A stretch of 32,091 nucleotides of DNA from Vulcanimicrobiota bacterium (GTDB taxonomy: Bacteria > Vulcanimicrobiota > Vulcanimicrobiia > Vulcanimicrobiales > Vulcanimicrobiaceae). The position numbers were made by a program, and so were the translations under genes. Every line of letters begins with the position of its first letter. Positions within the stretch are counted from its first letter, which is position 1. The notes beneath the pieces are model-generated. The model ran no database searches and was not told where the DNA came from. It saw only the letters and a program-made list of their open reading frames with translations. Shown here piece by piece: positions 1 to 9,688 of the stretch. The stretch spans positions 1 to 32,091 of the forward strand of contig JAFAIW010000159.1 in NCBI GenBank assembly GCA_019236495.1, given 5' to 3'.

Positions 1-36
1 GCTCAATCAAGAATTCGCGGAGGATAAGCACTCGTA

Positions 37-819
37 ATGATCAACGTGTCAATGAAGGCCATGCTGGAAGCGGGCGTCCACTTCGGCCACCAAACCCGCC
101 GGTGGAATCCGAAGATGAAGCCGTACATCTTCCAAGAGCGTAACGGCATCTACATTATCGATCTTTCCCAAACGGTCGCGCACTTGCGCCACGTTTACGA
201 CGTCGTGCGGCACATGTCACGCGAAGGGAAAGTCATTCTTTTCGTTGGGACGAAGAAGCAGGCGCAGGACGTCGTCCGCGAAGAGGCGGAACGTTGCGGC
301 TCGTTCTACGTCAATCAGCGCTGGCTCGGCGGTACGCTGACAAATTTTTCGACGATTCAAAAGCGTATTGCGCGCCTGCGCGAGCTCGAAAACATGCGAG
401 CTCAAGGCACGTTCGATCTTCTTCCGAAGAAAGAAGTCAGCAAGCTCACCGAAGAACTCGGCAAGTTGGAGCGCTTTCTCGGTGGTATCAAAGACATGCA
501 CCGTTTGCCGGATGCGGTTTTCGTGGTCGATCCGAAAAAAGAGCGCATCGCGGTCTTGGAGGCGCGCAAGCTCCACATTCCGATCATCGCGGTCGTCGAT
601 ACCAATTGCGATCCTGACGAAATCGATTATTTGATTCCAGGCAATGACGATGCGATTCGCGCGGTGAAGCTCATGGTCTCGAAAATTGCGGATGCGGTCA
701 TTGAAGGAAAGACCGAAACCGAGAGCTCGATCGACGTGGAAGAAGCCGATCAAGCCGACTACGCGGCGTACAGCCAACCCGCGACTGCAGAAGCCGTTCC
801 GGAGGAGGCGGGCGTTTAA
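37..819 (+). CDS. rpsB: 30S ribosomal protein S2
   Basis: Protein [32 protein letters not shown]...; S2 signatures [15 protein letters not shown] and [16 protein letters not shown] at 19-24 upstream of the ATG. Confidence 0.98.
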   Translation: MINVSMKAMLEAGVHFGHQTRRWNPKMKPYIFQERNGIYIIDLSQTVAHLRHVYDVVRHMSREGKVILFVGTKKQAQDVVREEAERCGSFYVNQRWLGGTLTNFSTIQKRIARLRELENMRAQGTFDLLPKKEVSKLTEELGKLERFLGGIKDMHRLPDAVFVVDPKKERIAVLEARKLHIPIIAVVDTNCDPDEIDYLIPGNDDAIRAVKLMVSKIADAVIEGKTETESSIDVEEADQADYAAYSQPATAEAVPEEAGV

Positions 820-1433
820 TGTCAACCGCTACCGATTACCAACCGAAGGCCGAGGAAGTCAAACGTTTGCGCGAAGAAACGCAAGCGCCGATGTTGGATT
901 GCCGCAAGGCGCTCGTCGATACGGCGGGCGATTTCGAGAAGGCAAAACAAGCGCTCGTCGAGCGCGGCGCGGCCCAGGCCGCTAAGAAGGCCGAGCGCGT
1001 CGCGAATGAAGGGTTGGTCACGGCGTATATCCACGCTGGGGGAAAGATCGGCGTTCTGGTCGAGGTCAACAGCGAGACCGATTTTGTTGCGCGCAATCCG
1101 AAGTTCGGTGAATTGGCGCGCGACATAGCGATGCACATCGCGGCGATGTCGCCGACGTACATCGATCGTGAAACCGTTCCCGAAGCAACCGTTGAGGAAG
1201 CGCGTGCCGAATTCGTGAAGGCAGTCCCACCCGGGAAACCGGTGGACGTCGCTCAAAAAATCGTCGATGGAAAGCTCAATAAATGGTACGAAGAGCACTG
1301 TCTGATCGAACAACCATTCGTAAAGGACGACAGCATGACGGTTGGCGAGTTGATCAACAGCGTTGTCGGCGTCCTGGGCGAACGCATTCGGGTTCGGCGA
1401 TTCACGAAGTACGCGTTGGGGGATAGCCGGTAG
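819..1433 (+). CDS. tsf: Elongation factor Ts (short form, 204 aa)
   Basis: [18 protein letters not shown] and [13 protein letters not shown] are EF-Ts signatures; TAATG overlap with rpsB; conserved position after rpsB. Confidence 0.97.
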   Translation: MSTATDYQPKAEEVKRLREETQAPMLDCRKALVDTAGDFEKAKQALVERGAAQAAKKAERVANEGLVTAYIHAGGKIGVLVEVNSETDFVARNPKFGELARDIAMHIAAMSPTYIDRETVPEATVEEARAEFVKAVPPGKPVDVAQKIVDGKLNKWYEEHCLIEQPFVKDDSMTVGELINSVVGVLGERIRVRRFTKYALGDSR

Positions 1434-1435
1434 TC

Positions 1436-2191
1436 TTGCAAGAGTCCGCCCCGAAATACACCCGAATTCTTCTGAAAATTTCCGGCGAAGCGTTTGCCGG
1501 CAAAGACACCGGAGTCGACGTCGAGACGACGGCGCTCATGGCGGAAGAAATCGCGGCCATCGCGCGAGACGGGATTTCGGTAGCGGTGGTGGTCGGTGGC
1601 GGAAACATTTGGCGCGGCAAGCTCCATGAAGAGCACGGCATGGACCGGGCTACCGCGGACTACATGGGCATGCTTGCAACCGTCATCAACGCCCTTGCCC
1701 TGCAAGACGCGCTCGAGCGCATGGGTGTTCCGTCGCGCGTTCAAACGGCCATCGCAATGCACGAGATTGCCGAGCCGTACATCCGTCGCCGCGCGATCCG
1801 TCATCTCGAAAAGGGCCGCGTGGTCATCTTTGCCGCCGGGACGGGCAATCCGTACTTCACCACCGACACAACTGCAGCGCTTCGTGCCGTGGAAGTAAAT
1901 GCGCAAGCGGTGCTCAAGGCCACCAAGGTCGACGGAATCTATTCTGCCGATCCGAAGAAAGTGCCGTCCGCAACACGCTTTACGCGAGTGACCTATCGCG
2001 AGGTTCTGCGACTCGGTCTTGAAGTAATGGACAACACGGCGCTCACGCTGTGCATGGACAACGATTTACCGATCATCGTCTTCGACATGGGCCGCCTCGG
2101 TAATATTCGTCGCGTCGTCTGGGGCGAACCGATCGGGACTATCGTCGCAAAGGAGCAAGAGGCCCAGACGACCGCAGGAGGTGTGCGATGA
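1436..2191 (+). CDS. pyrH: UMP kinase (TTG start)
   Basis: [23 protein letters not shown] and [11 protein letters not shown] motifs; gene order tsf-pyrH-frr. Confidence 0.97.
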   Translation: MQESAPKYTRILLKISGEAFAGKDTGVDVETTALMAEEIAAIARDGISVAVVVGGGNIWRGKLHEEHGMDRATADYMGMLATVINALALQDALERMGVPSRVQTAIAMHEIAEPYIRRRAIRHLEKGRVVIFAAGTGNPYFTTDTTAALRAVEVNAQAVLKATKVDGIYSADPKKVPSATRFTRVTYREVLRLGLEVMDNTALTLCMDNDLPIIVFDMGRLGNIRRVVWGEPIGTIVAKEQEAQTTAGGVR

Positions 2192-2745
2192 GCGATCCCT
2201 ATTCTAAGGATGCAGAGAGCAAGATGGTCAAGTCGGTGGAGGCGACGCGGCACGAATTCGCCTCCGTACGCACCGGCCGCGCTTCGCCCATGCTGCTCGA
2301 TCGTTTGCACGTCGAAGCGTACGGAGCCGCCGTGCCGCTGAAGCAGGTCGCCTCGGTCAGTGCGCCCGACGCGCGTTCGCTCTTGATCTCGGCATTCGAT
2401 CGGAATACGGTCGGCGAAATCAAGAAAGCGATCGAGAAAAGCGATCTCGGCCTGACTCCCAACGTGGATGGGAGCAACGTCCGTCTCACGATTCCGCCGC
2501 TGACGGAAGACCGCCGCAAAGACCTCGTCAAAATCGTGCGGAAGAAGGGCGAAGACGGAAAGATAGCGGTACGAAACATCCGTCACAAGATTCACGATGA
2601 GATCAAGGCGCAGCTCAAAGATCACAAGATCACCGAGGACGAGAGCAAGCGCTTTCAGGACGCACTGCAAAAAGTCACCGATCGCTTCGTGAAAGAAATC
2701 GACGGGCTCGTCGACGCAAAAGAAAAAGAAATCATGGAGGTGTAA
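2188..2745 (+). CDS. frr: Ribosome recycling factor
   Basis: [41 protein letters not shown] and [33 protein letters not shown] overlap with pyrH. Confidence 0.97.
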   Translation: MSDPYSKDAESKMVKSVEATRHEFASVRTGRASPMLLDRLHVEAYGAAVPLKQVASVSAPDARSLLISAFDRNTVGEIKKAIEKSDLGLTPNVDGSNVRLTIPPLTEDRRKDLVKIVRKKGEDGKIAVRNIRHKIHDEIKAQLKDHKITEDESKRFQDALQKVTDRFVKEIDGLVDAKEKEIMEV

Positions 2746-2753
2746 AGCCTCCA
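2735..2753 (+). promoter_or_regulatory. Candidate hairpin TGGAGG-TGTAAAG-CCTCCA with the frr stop codon in its loop and an SD-like GGAGG in its 5' arm
   Basis: Perfect 6-bp inverted repeat tggagg (2735-2740) / cctcca (2748-2753), 7-nt loop containing TAA 2743-2745; next ATG at 2757. Confidence 0.4.
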
Positions 2754-2756
2754 GCG

Positions 2757-2960
2757 ATGACGGAGCTTGCGTTGATGGAAGAGCTGCAGGCGCGCCGGGC
2801 TCACGGTGCCGATTGGGTGCGCTCGCTCACTTTCACCGTGTTGCGACCCGTCTACCCAGCGGCCGGTCGTGGTGCGCTGCGCGTACTGCGTCTGCGCGAA
2901 CGCGAGGGGACGGTCGAATTGGTTGCCGGCTACGAGTCCTACGAGCGCCTCGCCGACTAA
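2757..2960 (+). CDS. Small hypothetical protein (67 aa) between frr and cdsA
   Basis: Co-directional ORF filling the frr-cdsA gap: MTELALMEELQARRAHGADWVRSLTFTVLRPVYPAAGRGALRVLRLREREGTVELVAGYESYERLAD; no family recognised. Confidence 0.5.
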   Translation: MTELALMEELQARRAHGADWVRSLTFTVLRPVYPAAGRGALRVLRLREREGTVELVAGYESYERLAD

Positions 2961-3004
2961 AAGCCGGGGCTAGAGGGCCGTCTCTCGAACGTCCTCCCCG
3001 CATC

Positions 3005-3868
3005 ATGGCTGCAGACGGAGTATCGAAGTCTTCGACGGTTCGAGGCGCAGTGACCGCGGGAATGCCTCTCGCGGTGCGCCGCGTGCTGACGGGCCTGCTG
3101 GTCGCGGTTATCGGAATCGCGACCATTTTCTCGCCCTATACCTTTTTTGCACTCGTGTACCTCATCGGAATGCTTTGCCTGTACGAGCTCTCACAGCTGT
3201 GCGAACGAAAAGGACAGTCGCTCGAATATCCGGTGGCGGTCGTTGCGGTGCTCGGCTACATCACGCTCGCGATCTTCGACCTGCTGCACAAATGGGAAGG
3301 GGCGCTCCTCGCCGGAATCACTATCGCGACTTTTTGGCTGGGTATGTACGGCGAGCAAAAAGGCTACTTTGCACGCACTGCCTACACCCTGCTCGCCGTG
3401 TTTTACATCGGAAAGCTTTTGACGTATTTCGTGTTCATTCGAACGATTCCGGGCGAAGGTCTCGTGCTAACGCTCTATGTCGTCATTTTGATCGCCATGA
3501 CCGACATCAGTGCGATGGTCGTCGGATCGCTCGTCGGTCGTCATCAACTGACCAAAGTATCGCCGAAGAAAACCGTCGAGGGTTCGCTCGGCGCACTCTT
3601 CATCGTCATGGCGCTCGGCTGGCTCTTGGGGAGCTACCCGGGCCTCCATTTGGTGTGGTGGCAGGGGCTGTCGCTCGGCGCGGTTACGTCGCTCGCCGCG
3701 CAGGCCGGCGATTTGGTCGAGTCGGCGTTGAAGCGTGACGCCGGCGTGAAAGATGCCGGCTCGATGATTCAAGGTCACGGCGGCGTGCTGGATCGCTTCG
3801 ACTCGTATCTCTTCGGCGGCATGGCGTTTTACGGTATGCTGCATTTGGTTGGAGTTTTGCCGGCATGA
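3005..3868 (+). CDS. cdsA: Phosphatidate cytidylyltransferase
   Basis: C-terminal signature LAAQAGDLVESALKRDAGVKDAGSMIQGHGGVLDRFDS; multiple hydrophobic segments; the given ORF opens at 2813 but ATG 3005 (MAADGV...) is the likelier start. Confidence 0.92.
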   Translation: MAADGVSKSSTVRGAVTAGMPLAVRRVLTGLLVAVIGIATIFSPYTFFALVYLIGMLCLYELSQLCERKGQSLEYPVAVVAVLGYITLAIFDLLHKWEGALLAGITIATFWLGMYGEQKGYFARTAYTLLAVFYIGKLLTYFVFIRTIPGEGLVLTLYVVILIAMTDISAMVVGSLVGRHQLTKVSPKKTVEGSLGALFIVMALGWLLGSYPGLHLVWWQGLSLGAVTSLAAQAGDLVESALKRDAGVKDAGSMIQGHGGVLDRFDSYLFGGMAFYGMLHLVGVLPA

Positions 3869-5043
3869 CTCGCAAGCGCGTGGCGATCTTGGGATCGACG
3901 GGTTCGATCGGCACGCAAGCTCTCGACGTGATCGCCGCGCATGAAGAGCACTTTGTGGTCGCCGCGCTGGCGGCGGGTCGCAATGCCGAACTGCTCGCCG
4001 CGCAGGCGGCGCGCTTTCGTCCGGATATTCTCGCGCTCGCTCACGGCGGCGAGTTCGAGTCGCATGGAGCGCGCTTCGTTCGCGGTGTAGGCGCCTTGCA
4101 TGCGGCCGCAGTGGAAAGCGCCGCCGACATCGTCCTCGCGGCGACGGACGGCGCGGTCGCATTTGACGCTGTGTTCGCGGCAGTCGAGCGCGGCATCGAC
4201 GTGGCGGTCGCGAACAAGGAACTCGTCGTCTCCGCGGGACCGCTGCTGATGGAATCGGCGGCGCGTCATGGCGCGCGCATCGTACCGGTTGACAGCGAGC
4301 ATAGCGCGATCTTTCAATGTTTGGTGGGTGAACGCGTCACCGATGTCGCCACGATCGTGTTGACGGCGTCTGGAGGACCGTTTTGGCGGAAGAGCGCCGA
4401 GGAGATGCGCGGCGTGAGCGTCGACGACGCCCTCGCGCATCCGACCTGGCGCATGGGCCCGAAAAACACCATCGATTCCGCGACGATGATGAACAAGGGT
4501 CTCGAGATGATCGAAGCATGCCGTCTCTTCGGCGTGCGTCCGGCTCAGGTCGCGATCCTGGTTCATCCGCAGAGCGTGGCGCACGGCGCCGTGATCTTCA
4601 AAGATGGCAGCGTCAAAGCGCAACTCGCTCCTCCCGATATGCGGCTGCCGATCGGATACGCACTCGCGTACCCCGCGCGCCTGGATTCCGGAAGAGCGTT
4701 CGATGCGTTCGGACTCTTTGGTGGGCATCCCGAGGCGGTTTCGGTTCGCCACGACTACGAGCGACCCGACGCGGAACGATTTCCGTGCGTGCGGTTGGCC
4801 TATGCGGCGGCGGAGGCAGGCGGCACCGCGCCGGCCGCCCTCTCGGCTGCAAACGAAATTGCGGTCGCTGCGTTTCTCAACAGGGAAATCCGTTTCGGGC
4901 AGATCGCCGGCACGATCGAGTCGGCGCTGGCGGCCGTCCCGGTCGTCGAGCTCACGCTCGAAGCGGTGCGCGCCGCCGACGCGGCAGCGCGAGCGGCCGC
5001 GCGCTCGGCCGTCGATCGACTGAAAGGGCGAGTTGAGGTTTAA
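3865..5043 (+). CDS. dxr: 1-deoxy-D-xylulose 5-phosphate reductoisomerase
   Basis: RVAILGSTGSIGTQALDVI, VANKELVVSAG, PVDSEHSAIFQCL, TASGGPFW and HPTWRMGPKNTIDSATMMNKGLEMIEA; ATGA overlap with cdsA. Confidence 0.98.
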   Translation: MTRKRVAILGSTGSIGTQALDVIAAHEEHFVVAALAAGRNAELLAAQAARFRPDILALAHGGEFESHGARFVRGVGALHAAAVESAADIVLAATDGAVAFDAVFAAVERGIDVAVANKELVVSAGPLLMESAARHGARIVPVDSEHSAIFQCLVGERVTDVATIVLTASGGPFWRKSAEEMRGVSVDDALAHPTWRMGPKNTIDSATMMNKGLEMIEACRLFGVRPAQVAILVHPQSVAHGAVIFKDGSVKAQLAPPDMRLPIGYALAYPARLDSGRAFDAFGLFGGHPEAVSVRHDYERPDAERFPCVRLAYAAAEAGGTAPAALSAANEIAVAAFLNREIRFGQIAGTIESALAAVPVVELTLEAVRAADAAARAAARSAVDRLKGRVEV

Positions 5044-6174
5044 GTGATCGTGGCAGAGTTCATCCAAGCCGAAAAGCTTATCACGTTCCTCGTGATGCTG
5101 TCGGTCCTGATCGTCTTGCATGAGTTGGGTCATTACATCGTTGCCCGACGCAATGGGGTGCGCGTCAACGAGTTCGCGGTCGGCTTCGGTCCGAAGCTTG
5201 CCAAGGTCGTCGATAAGAACGGGACGGTGTGGGCGCTGAATTTGCTTCCTATCGGCGGCTATTGTGCGATGCAAGGGGAAGACGGAAAGAACACCGAGGC
5301 GGAGCAGCAGCGCGAATTTCGGGCGGGCTCAGCCCGATATTCGGACGACAACTTCCAGGCGAAAGCGGCGTGGCAGCGTTTGGCGATCGTCGTAGCGGGA
5401 CCGTTCGCCAATTTCATTTTGGCATTCGTCATCTTGCTGGCAAGCGCGACGATCTTCGGCGTGCAAGGCGACCGCAGCCAAGCCGTGGTGGGACCACTGA
5501 TTACGGGCATGCCGGCGCAGCGTGCCGGTTTGCGGCCCGGAGATCGCGTCGTATCCGTCGATGGGGTTACCATTCGAGACGGACAACAATTGGTGGACTT
5601 GATCCACAATTCCGGCGGAAAACCGCTGCGTATCGTCTACGTTCGCAACGGCATCGCGAGCAGCGTGACCGTCGCGGCCATCGTCGGCCGGTGCAACGAT
5701 CCCAAGCACCCGCACTATGCGTGCATCGGTTTTACGCCGGTGCCGGCATTTCAGCGGGTCGGGCCGGGCGAGGCACTCCTGGACGCGGCAACCGGCATGG
5801 GGCGGCTCTGGGACCAGACGGTTGGTTCGCTTGCACTGTTGGTCGCGCACCCACGCGAGTACGGGAGCCAAGTACGCGGCATCGTCGGGATGGAGCAGGT
5901 CGCGACCGTCACGCAAGACTTCGGTGGGGGGCTCTATCTCCAGCTGGCCGCCTTGATCTCCTTTTCGCTGGGAATTTTCAACCTTCTGCCGATTCCGGCG
6001 CTGGATGGGGGGCGCGCCGCCTTCATTCTCGCCGAAATGTTGCGTGGGAAACCCGTCGATCCGGAGAAGGAAGCGTTAGTGCACATTGCCGGTTTTGCCG
6101 TCTTGATGCTCGTCATGGTGGCGGTGACCTTCCACGACATCTCGAACATCGTTTCCGGTAAGGGAGTTTTCTAG
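5044..6174 (+). CDS. rseP: RIP / site-2 metalloprotease with PDZ domain (GTG start)
   Basis: Zinc motif LHELGHYIVAR, PDZ region GMPAQRAGLRPGDRVVSVDGVTI, second motif LLPIPALDGGR. Confidence 0.96.
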   Translation: MIVAEFIQAEKLITFLVMLSVLIVLHELGHYIVARRNGVRVNEFAVGFGPKLAKVVDKNGTVWALNLLPIGGYCAMQGEDGKNTEAEQQREFRAGSARYSDDNFQAKAAWQRLAIVVAGPFANFILAFVILLASATIFGVQGDRSQAVVGPLITGMPAQRAGLRPGDRVVSVDGVTIRDGQQLVDLIHNSGGKPLRIVYVRNGIASSVTVAAIVGRCNDPKHPHYACIGFTPVPAFQRVGPGEALLDAATGMGRLWDQTVGSLALLVAHPREYGSQVRGIVGMEQVATVTQDFGGGLYLQLAALISFSLGIFNLLPIPALDGGRAAFILAEMLRGKPVDPEKEALVHIAGFAVLMLVMVAVTFHDISNIVSGKGVF

Positions 6175-6175
6175 C

Positions 6176-7318
6176 TTGCTGACACTGCGCCGCAAATCAA
6201 AGCCGGTTTTCTTGCAGAACAAAACCGGCGATCCCGACGCGAAGGGTGTGTGGATCGGTGGCGACCATCCGGTTGCGGTGCAATCGATGACCACCACGGA
6301 CACGGCCGACGTCGACGCGACGTTGACGCAGATCTACGCCCTCGCGATGGAAGGGTGCGAGATCGTGCGTTGCACCGTCAAGGACCCACCCGACGCGGCC
6401 GGGATTCCGAGCATCGTACGCCGCTCGCCGGTACCGATCGTCGCGGACATCCATTTCGATCACAAGATGGCGCTGGCAGCGCTCGAAGCCGGCGTGGCAA
6501 AGCTGCGTTTGAATCCCGGCAACATCCGCGACTACAACAAAACCAAGGAAGTGGTCGAGCTGGCGGTTCGCACCGGCACGCCGATTCGAATCGGGGTGAA
6601 TATGGGCTCGCTCGCGCCAGATCTCGAAACGTCGATGGGTCATACCCCGGAAGCGATGGTGGAGTCGGCGATGCGTCACGTCGAGATCCTCGAGGGGCTC
6701 GGCCATACCGATATCGTCATTTCGCTGAAAGCCCACGACGTGCGCACGACGGTTTTTGCCTATCGCTTGATGGACAAACGATTGGCCGAACGGAACACGC
6801 CATACCCGCTGCACTTAGGCATCACCGAGGCCGGAATGCTGCGGGACGGCACGATCAAGTCGTCGATGGGGCTGGGCATCTTGCTGTTCGAGGGGATCGG
6901 CGACACGTTGCGCTGTTCGCTGGCAGCGGATCCGGTCGAAGAGGTGCCGGTATGCTGGGGAATCCTCAAGGGTCTCGGGCTGCGCGAAAAAGGCTTCGAG
7001 ATCACCGCCTGCCCTTCGTGTGGCCGGGCTGAAATCGACGTTCTCGAATTGGGGAGAAGCGTCGAGGCCATCGCCAAAGAGTATTCCGCTCCCGTCAAAG
7101 TCGCGGTCATGGGGTGCGTCGTGAACGGCCCCGGCGAATCGAAAATGGCCGACGTGGGAGTGGCCGGCGGCAAGGGCAAGGGGGCCATCTACCGGAGGGG
7201 CGAGCTGGTAGGCACTTTTCCCGAAGAACGCCTGCTTGGAGCGCTCCGCGTGGAGATAGAAAAAGTCATCGTGGAACAATACCCCGAGTACGCGCATGAA
7301 GCGACGTTGGTCAGCTAG
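6176..7318 (+). CDS. ispG: (E)-4-hydroxy-3-methylbut-2-enyl-diphosphate synthase (TTG start)
   Basis: VAVQSMTTTDTADVDATLTQI, LRLNPGNIRD, and Fe-S cysteines CPSCGR / VMGCVVNGPGE. Confidence 0.97.
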   Translation: MLTLRRKSKPVFLQNKTGDPDAKGVWIGGDHPVAVQSMTTTDTADVDATLTQIYALAMEGCEIVRCTVKDPPDAAGIPSIVRRSPVPIVADIHFDHKMALAALEAGVAKLRLNPGNIRDYNKTKEVVELAVRTGTPIRIGVNMGSLAPDLETSMGHTPEAMVESAMRHVEILEGLGHTDIVISLKAHDVRTTVFAYRLMDKRLAERNTPYPLHLGITEAGMLRDGTIKSSMGLGILLFEGIGDTLRCSLAADPVEEVPVCWGILKGLGLREKGFEITACPSCGRAEIDVLELGRSVEAIAKEYSAPVKVAVMGCVVNGPGESKMADVGVAGGKGKGAIYRRGELVGTFPEERLLGALRVEIEKVIVEQYPEYAHEATLVS

Positions 7319-7775
7319 AGTTCAGTGGCGCCCGCTACTGCTGACGGCCGTTATCGCGGCCGCCGTGTCGTCGCTCTTGGCGTTTTCGCAACCGCTGGAA
7401 TTGCGCGTCGACGGACAGCGCGTGGTCACCGACGTTCCACCGATTGCGCACGAACAAGAAATATACGTGCCGCTTCGTGCGGTTGCGGATGCGCTTGGCG
7501 CGGACACGCATTTCGCCAAGAACGGAATGATCGAGGTGATCCGCGGCGATCAAACGCTGCGGTTCGTTCTCGGGTCAGATAAGGCTACTCTGAACAGCGC
7601 ACCGATCTCGTTACGTCGAGCGCCGTTTCGCGTGCGTGGCCGCGTGATGGTGGGGTTGCACACCGTTTCGCGCGCGTTTGGTGTGAAGACGCGGTACGAC
7701 CGCCGAAGCGCACGCATCGACCTCGACACTCCCGGCGTTATCGAGGCGACGACGTCATCCGACGAGACGGAGTAG
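7296..7775 (+). CDS. Copper amine oxidase N-terminal-like (stalk domain) protein, probably secreted
   Basis: N-terminal RR plus hydrophobic segment; VDGQRVVTDVPPIAHEQEIYVPLRAVADALGADTHF resembles the Cu_amine_oxidN1 repeat; overlaps the ispG 3' end by 23 nt. Confidence 0.8.
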   Translation: MKRRWSARVQWRPLLLTAVIAAAVSSLLAFSQPLELRVDGQRVVTDVPPIAHEQEIYVPLRAVADALGADTHFAKNGMIEVIRGDQTLRFVLGSDKATLNSAPISLRRAPFRVRGRVMVGLHTVSRAFGVKTRYDRRSARIDLDTPGVIEATTSSDETE

Positions 7776-7789
7776 CCGGCTAGACTCCG
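7768..7789. terminator. Candidate bidirectional hairpin between convergent genes
   Basis: CGGAGT (7768-7773) / ACTCCG (7784-7789) inverted repeat around AGCCGGCTAG, containing both opposing TAG stop codons; no clear U-tract. Confidence 0.3.
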
Positions 7790-9609
7790 CCGACGAGGCG
7801 TTTGACGAACGAGGCGCGCGCGCCGAGATCCGCCGGCGCTTGTTGCATCGCCTCGAGGGCGCGATTCATGCGATCGAGTTGCGCATCGCGTTCGACTCGC
7901 AATCGTTCGTCGTTCGGAGCATAGCGGGAATAAATCTTCTGGACCGACGCATCGATGACCGATTTCTTGGGGATCGTGGCGCTCGAAGGGTCGTCGAGGT
8001 TGATCCGAACGTCAACTCCCGTCATATCCGTTACGCCGACCTTCGCGAAAAATGAGCTCAACCGAAGCACGTATTCCCAATCGTCGTAAGCGTCCAGCGT
8101 CTCGTCAAAGTATCCCGCGTCGAGAATGCACGCGCGATGATGGCCCATCGCATTGAGCGGCGCGTTGTTCCATACGAGGGTACTGCTGCTTTGCGGTGGA
8201 TACTCGACCGCCAGCGGTCCTTCGAAGATCGGTTCGCTGTACATGAAGCGGCTGGTCATCCCATCGAGAGGCGTGCGCCGGAACAGTTCGAAGGAAGCGC
8301 GATTTCGCACCAAGCGCAGGCCCGATCCATCGATTGCGCCGACGAGGGCGGCGAGATGCGTCGGTTTGAAGACGTTGCCTTCGTCGAGATACGTCATGAT
8401 CTCGCCGCGCGCCAGTTTCAAGCCGACGTTGCGGGCGCTGGCCCGGTTGACCCACTCGCACTGCTCGAAATAACGAATCTTCGCTGCGAACGGGAAGTTC
8501 GAAATGATTGGGCCCAAATTCAGCCGGGTGCACCCGACCGCCACGATTTCCCAATCTTCGTACGTCTGCGCCGCAATCGATTCGAGGGCGTCGGCGAGCA
8601 GTATCAAATCTTCGCCGCGAACCGGCACGATGACGCTGACGCGTGGCCACTTCGCCGGGTCGCGTCGCGGTGAGGCCGCAATGCGCGCCAAACGTTCCCG
8701 GATGACCGGAACGACCGCCGACGCTTTGGGTTCGACGATCTTCCAGACCTCGGGGTCCGCTCGAGCGGTCGTCACCAGCTCGTCCATCCTGCGCAGAAGG
8801 TCTTCGCGGCGGTAGCGGACCATGTCGGCGACGTCTTCCGTGACGTATTTTTCGATGATGTGAAAGAGTCCACGGTAGATGGGCCCCATCGATCGGATGT
8901 ACTTGAGCCTCGAGTTGCCGCCGTGTTGCCGGTCGGCATACGTCGTGAAATTCCGAAAAGAGATTTTTGCACCGCTGGCGGCAATTCCGACGGAAAACTC
9001 GTAATCGCTGGTCTGTTGCGCTTCTTCGTGCTCCGGAAAGCCGATGCGCTGCAGAAGCTCCGTTCGCGTAAACGTACCACCGGCACCCAGGTACACGCCG
9101 TTCACGATGAGGTCGACGAGCTCGTTCCGATCGTCGTACGCTTGAATGTTGCGCAGTTGTGAGGGCTTCCTCACGAAGTATCCTGCGGTTCCGACAAACG
9201 CTCCATAAGCGCGCCCCTGCTCGTCCGCGAAGCTGCCGCTGTCATACAACAGATCGACGTCGGGATGCGCGTCCATGAAGTCCTTTCCGTATCGAAACGC
9301 TCCCGGAAAGAAGAAATCGTCCGCATTACATAGCGTCGCGTACTTCCCGTCCAGGAGGCGCACCCCAACCGCTGCGGCCCTGTTTGCTCCAAGATTTTTT
9401 TCGAGGGCGTGAATGCGGATTCGCGAGTCGCCGGCCGCATAGCGTCGAATGACCTCAAGCGAGTCGTCCGTGGAGCAGTCGTCGACGATCCAAAGGTGAA
9501 AGTCACCGAAGTCCTGGGCGAGTATGCTCTCGATTGTCTTGGGAAGGAACCGAGAGTAGTTGTAGTTCAGCACCAGAACGCCGAGCCACGGCTGTTTTTC
9601 GTGATCCAT
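7780..9609 (-). CDS. Two-domain family 2 glycosyltransferase
   Basis: Two GT2-A starts: WLGVLVLNYNYSRFLPKTIESILAQDFGDFHLWIVDDCSTDDS with CNADDFFFPGA, and RVSVIVPVRGEDLILLADALESIAAQTYEDWEIVAVG with YLDEGNVFKPTHL. Confidence 0.93.
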   Translation of the reverse strand: MDHEKQPWLGVLVLNYNYSRFLPKTIESILAQDFGDFHLWIVDDCSTDDSLEVIRRYAAGDSRIRIHALEKNLGANRAAAVGVRLLDGKYATLCNADDFFFPGAFRYGKDFMDAHPDVDLLYDSGSFADEQGRAYGAFVGTAGYFVRKPSQLRNIQAYDDRNELVDLIVNGVYLGAGGTFTRTELLQRIGFPEHEEAQQTSDYEFSVGIAASGAKISFRNFTTYADRQHGGNSRLKYIRSMGPIYRGLFHIIEKYVTEDVADMVRYRREDLLRRMDELVTTARADPEVWKIVEPKASAVVPVIRERLARIAASPRRDPAKWPRVSVIVPVRGEDLILLADALESIAAQTYEDWEIVAVGCTRLNLGPIISNFPFAAKIRYFEQCEWVNRASARNVGLKLARGEIMTYLDEGNVFKPTHLAALVGAIDGSGLRLVRNRASFELFRRTPLDGMTSRFMYSEPIFEGPLAVEYPPQSSSTLVWNNAPLNAMGHHRACILDAGYFDETLDAYDDWEYVLRLSSFFAKVGVTDMTGVDVRINLDDPSSATIPKKSVIDASVQKIYSRYAPNDERLRVERDAQLDRMNRALEAMQQAPADLGARASFVKRLVGGV

Positions 9610-9688
9610 GAGCCGGGCTCACGCTTCTGCCGAGGGGCACGATCTCCTCGGAATAAAGTGTGCCGGAGGCGGGGCCGATAGTAACAGC

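Noticed and set aside
819-1433. Short EF-Ts as a truncation
   Set aside because: About 200-aa EF-Ts is normal in many bacteria; key motifs present and the gene is intact.
3829-5274. 481-aa minus-strand ORF antisense to dxr
   Set aside because: Lies opposite the well-conserved dxr; Arg/His/Asp-rich shadow translation with no recognisable motif, typical of GC-rich DNA.
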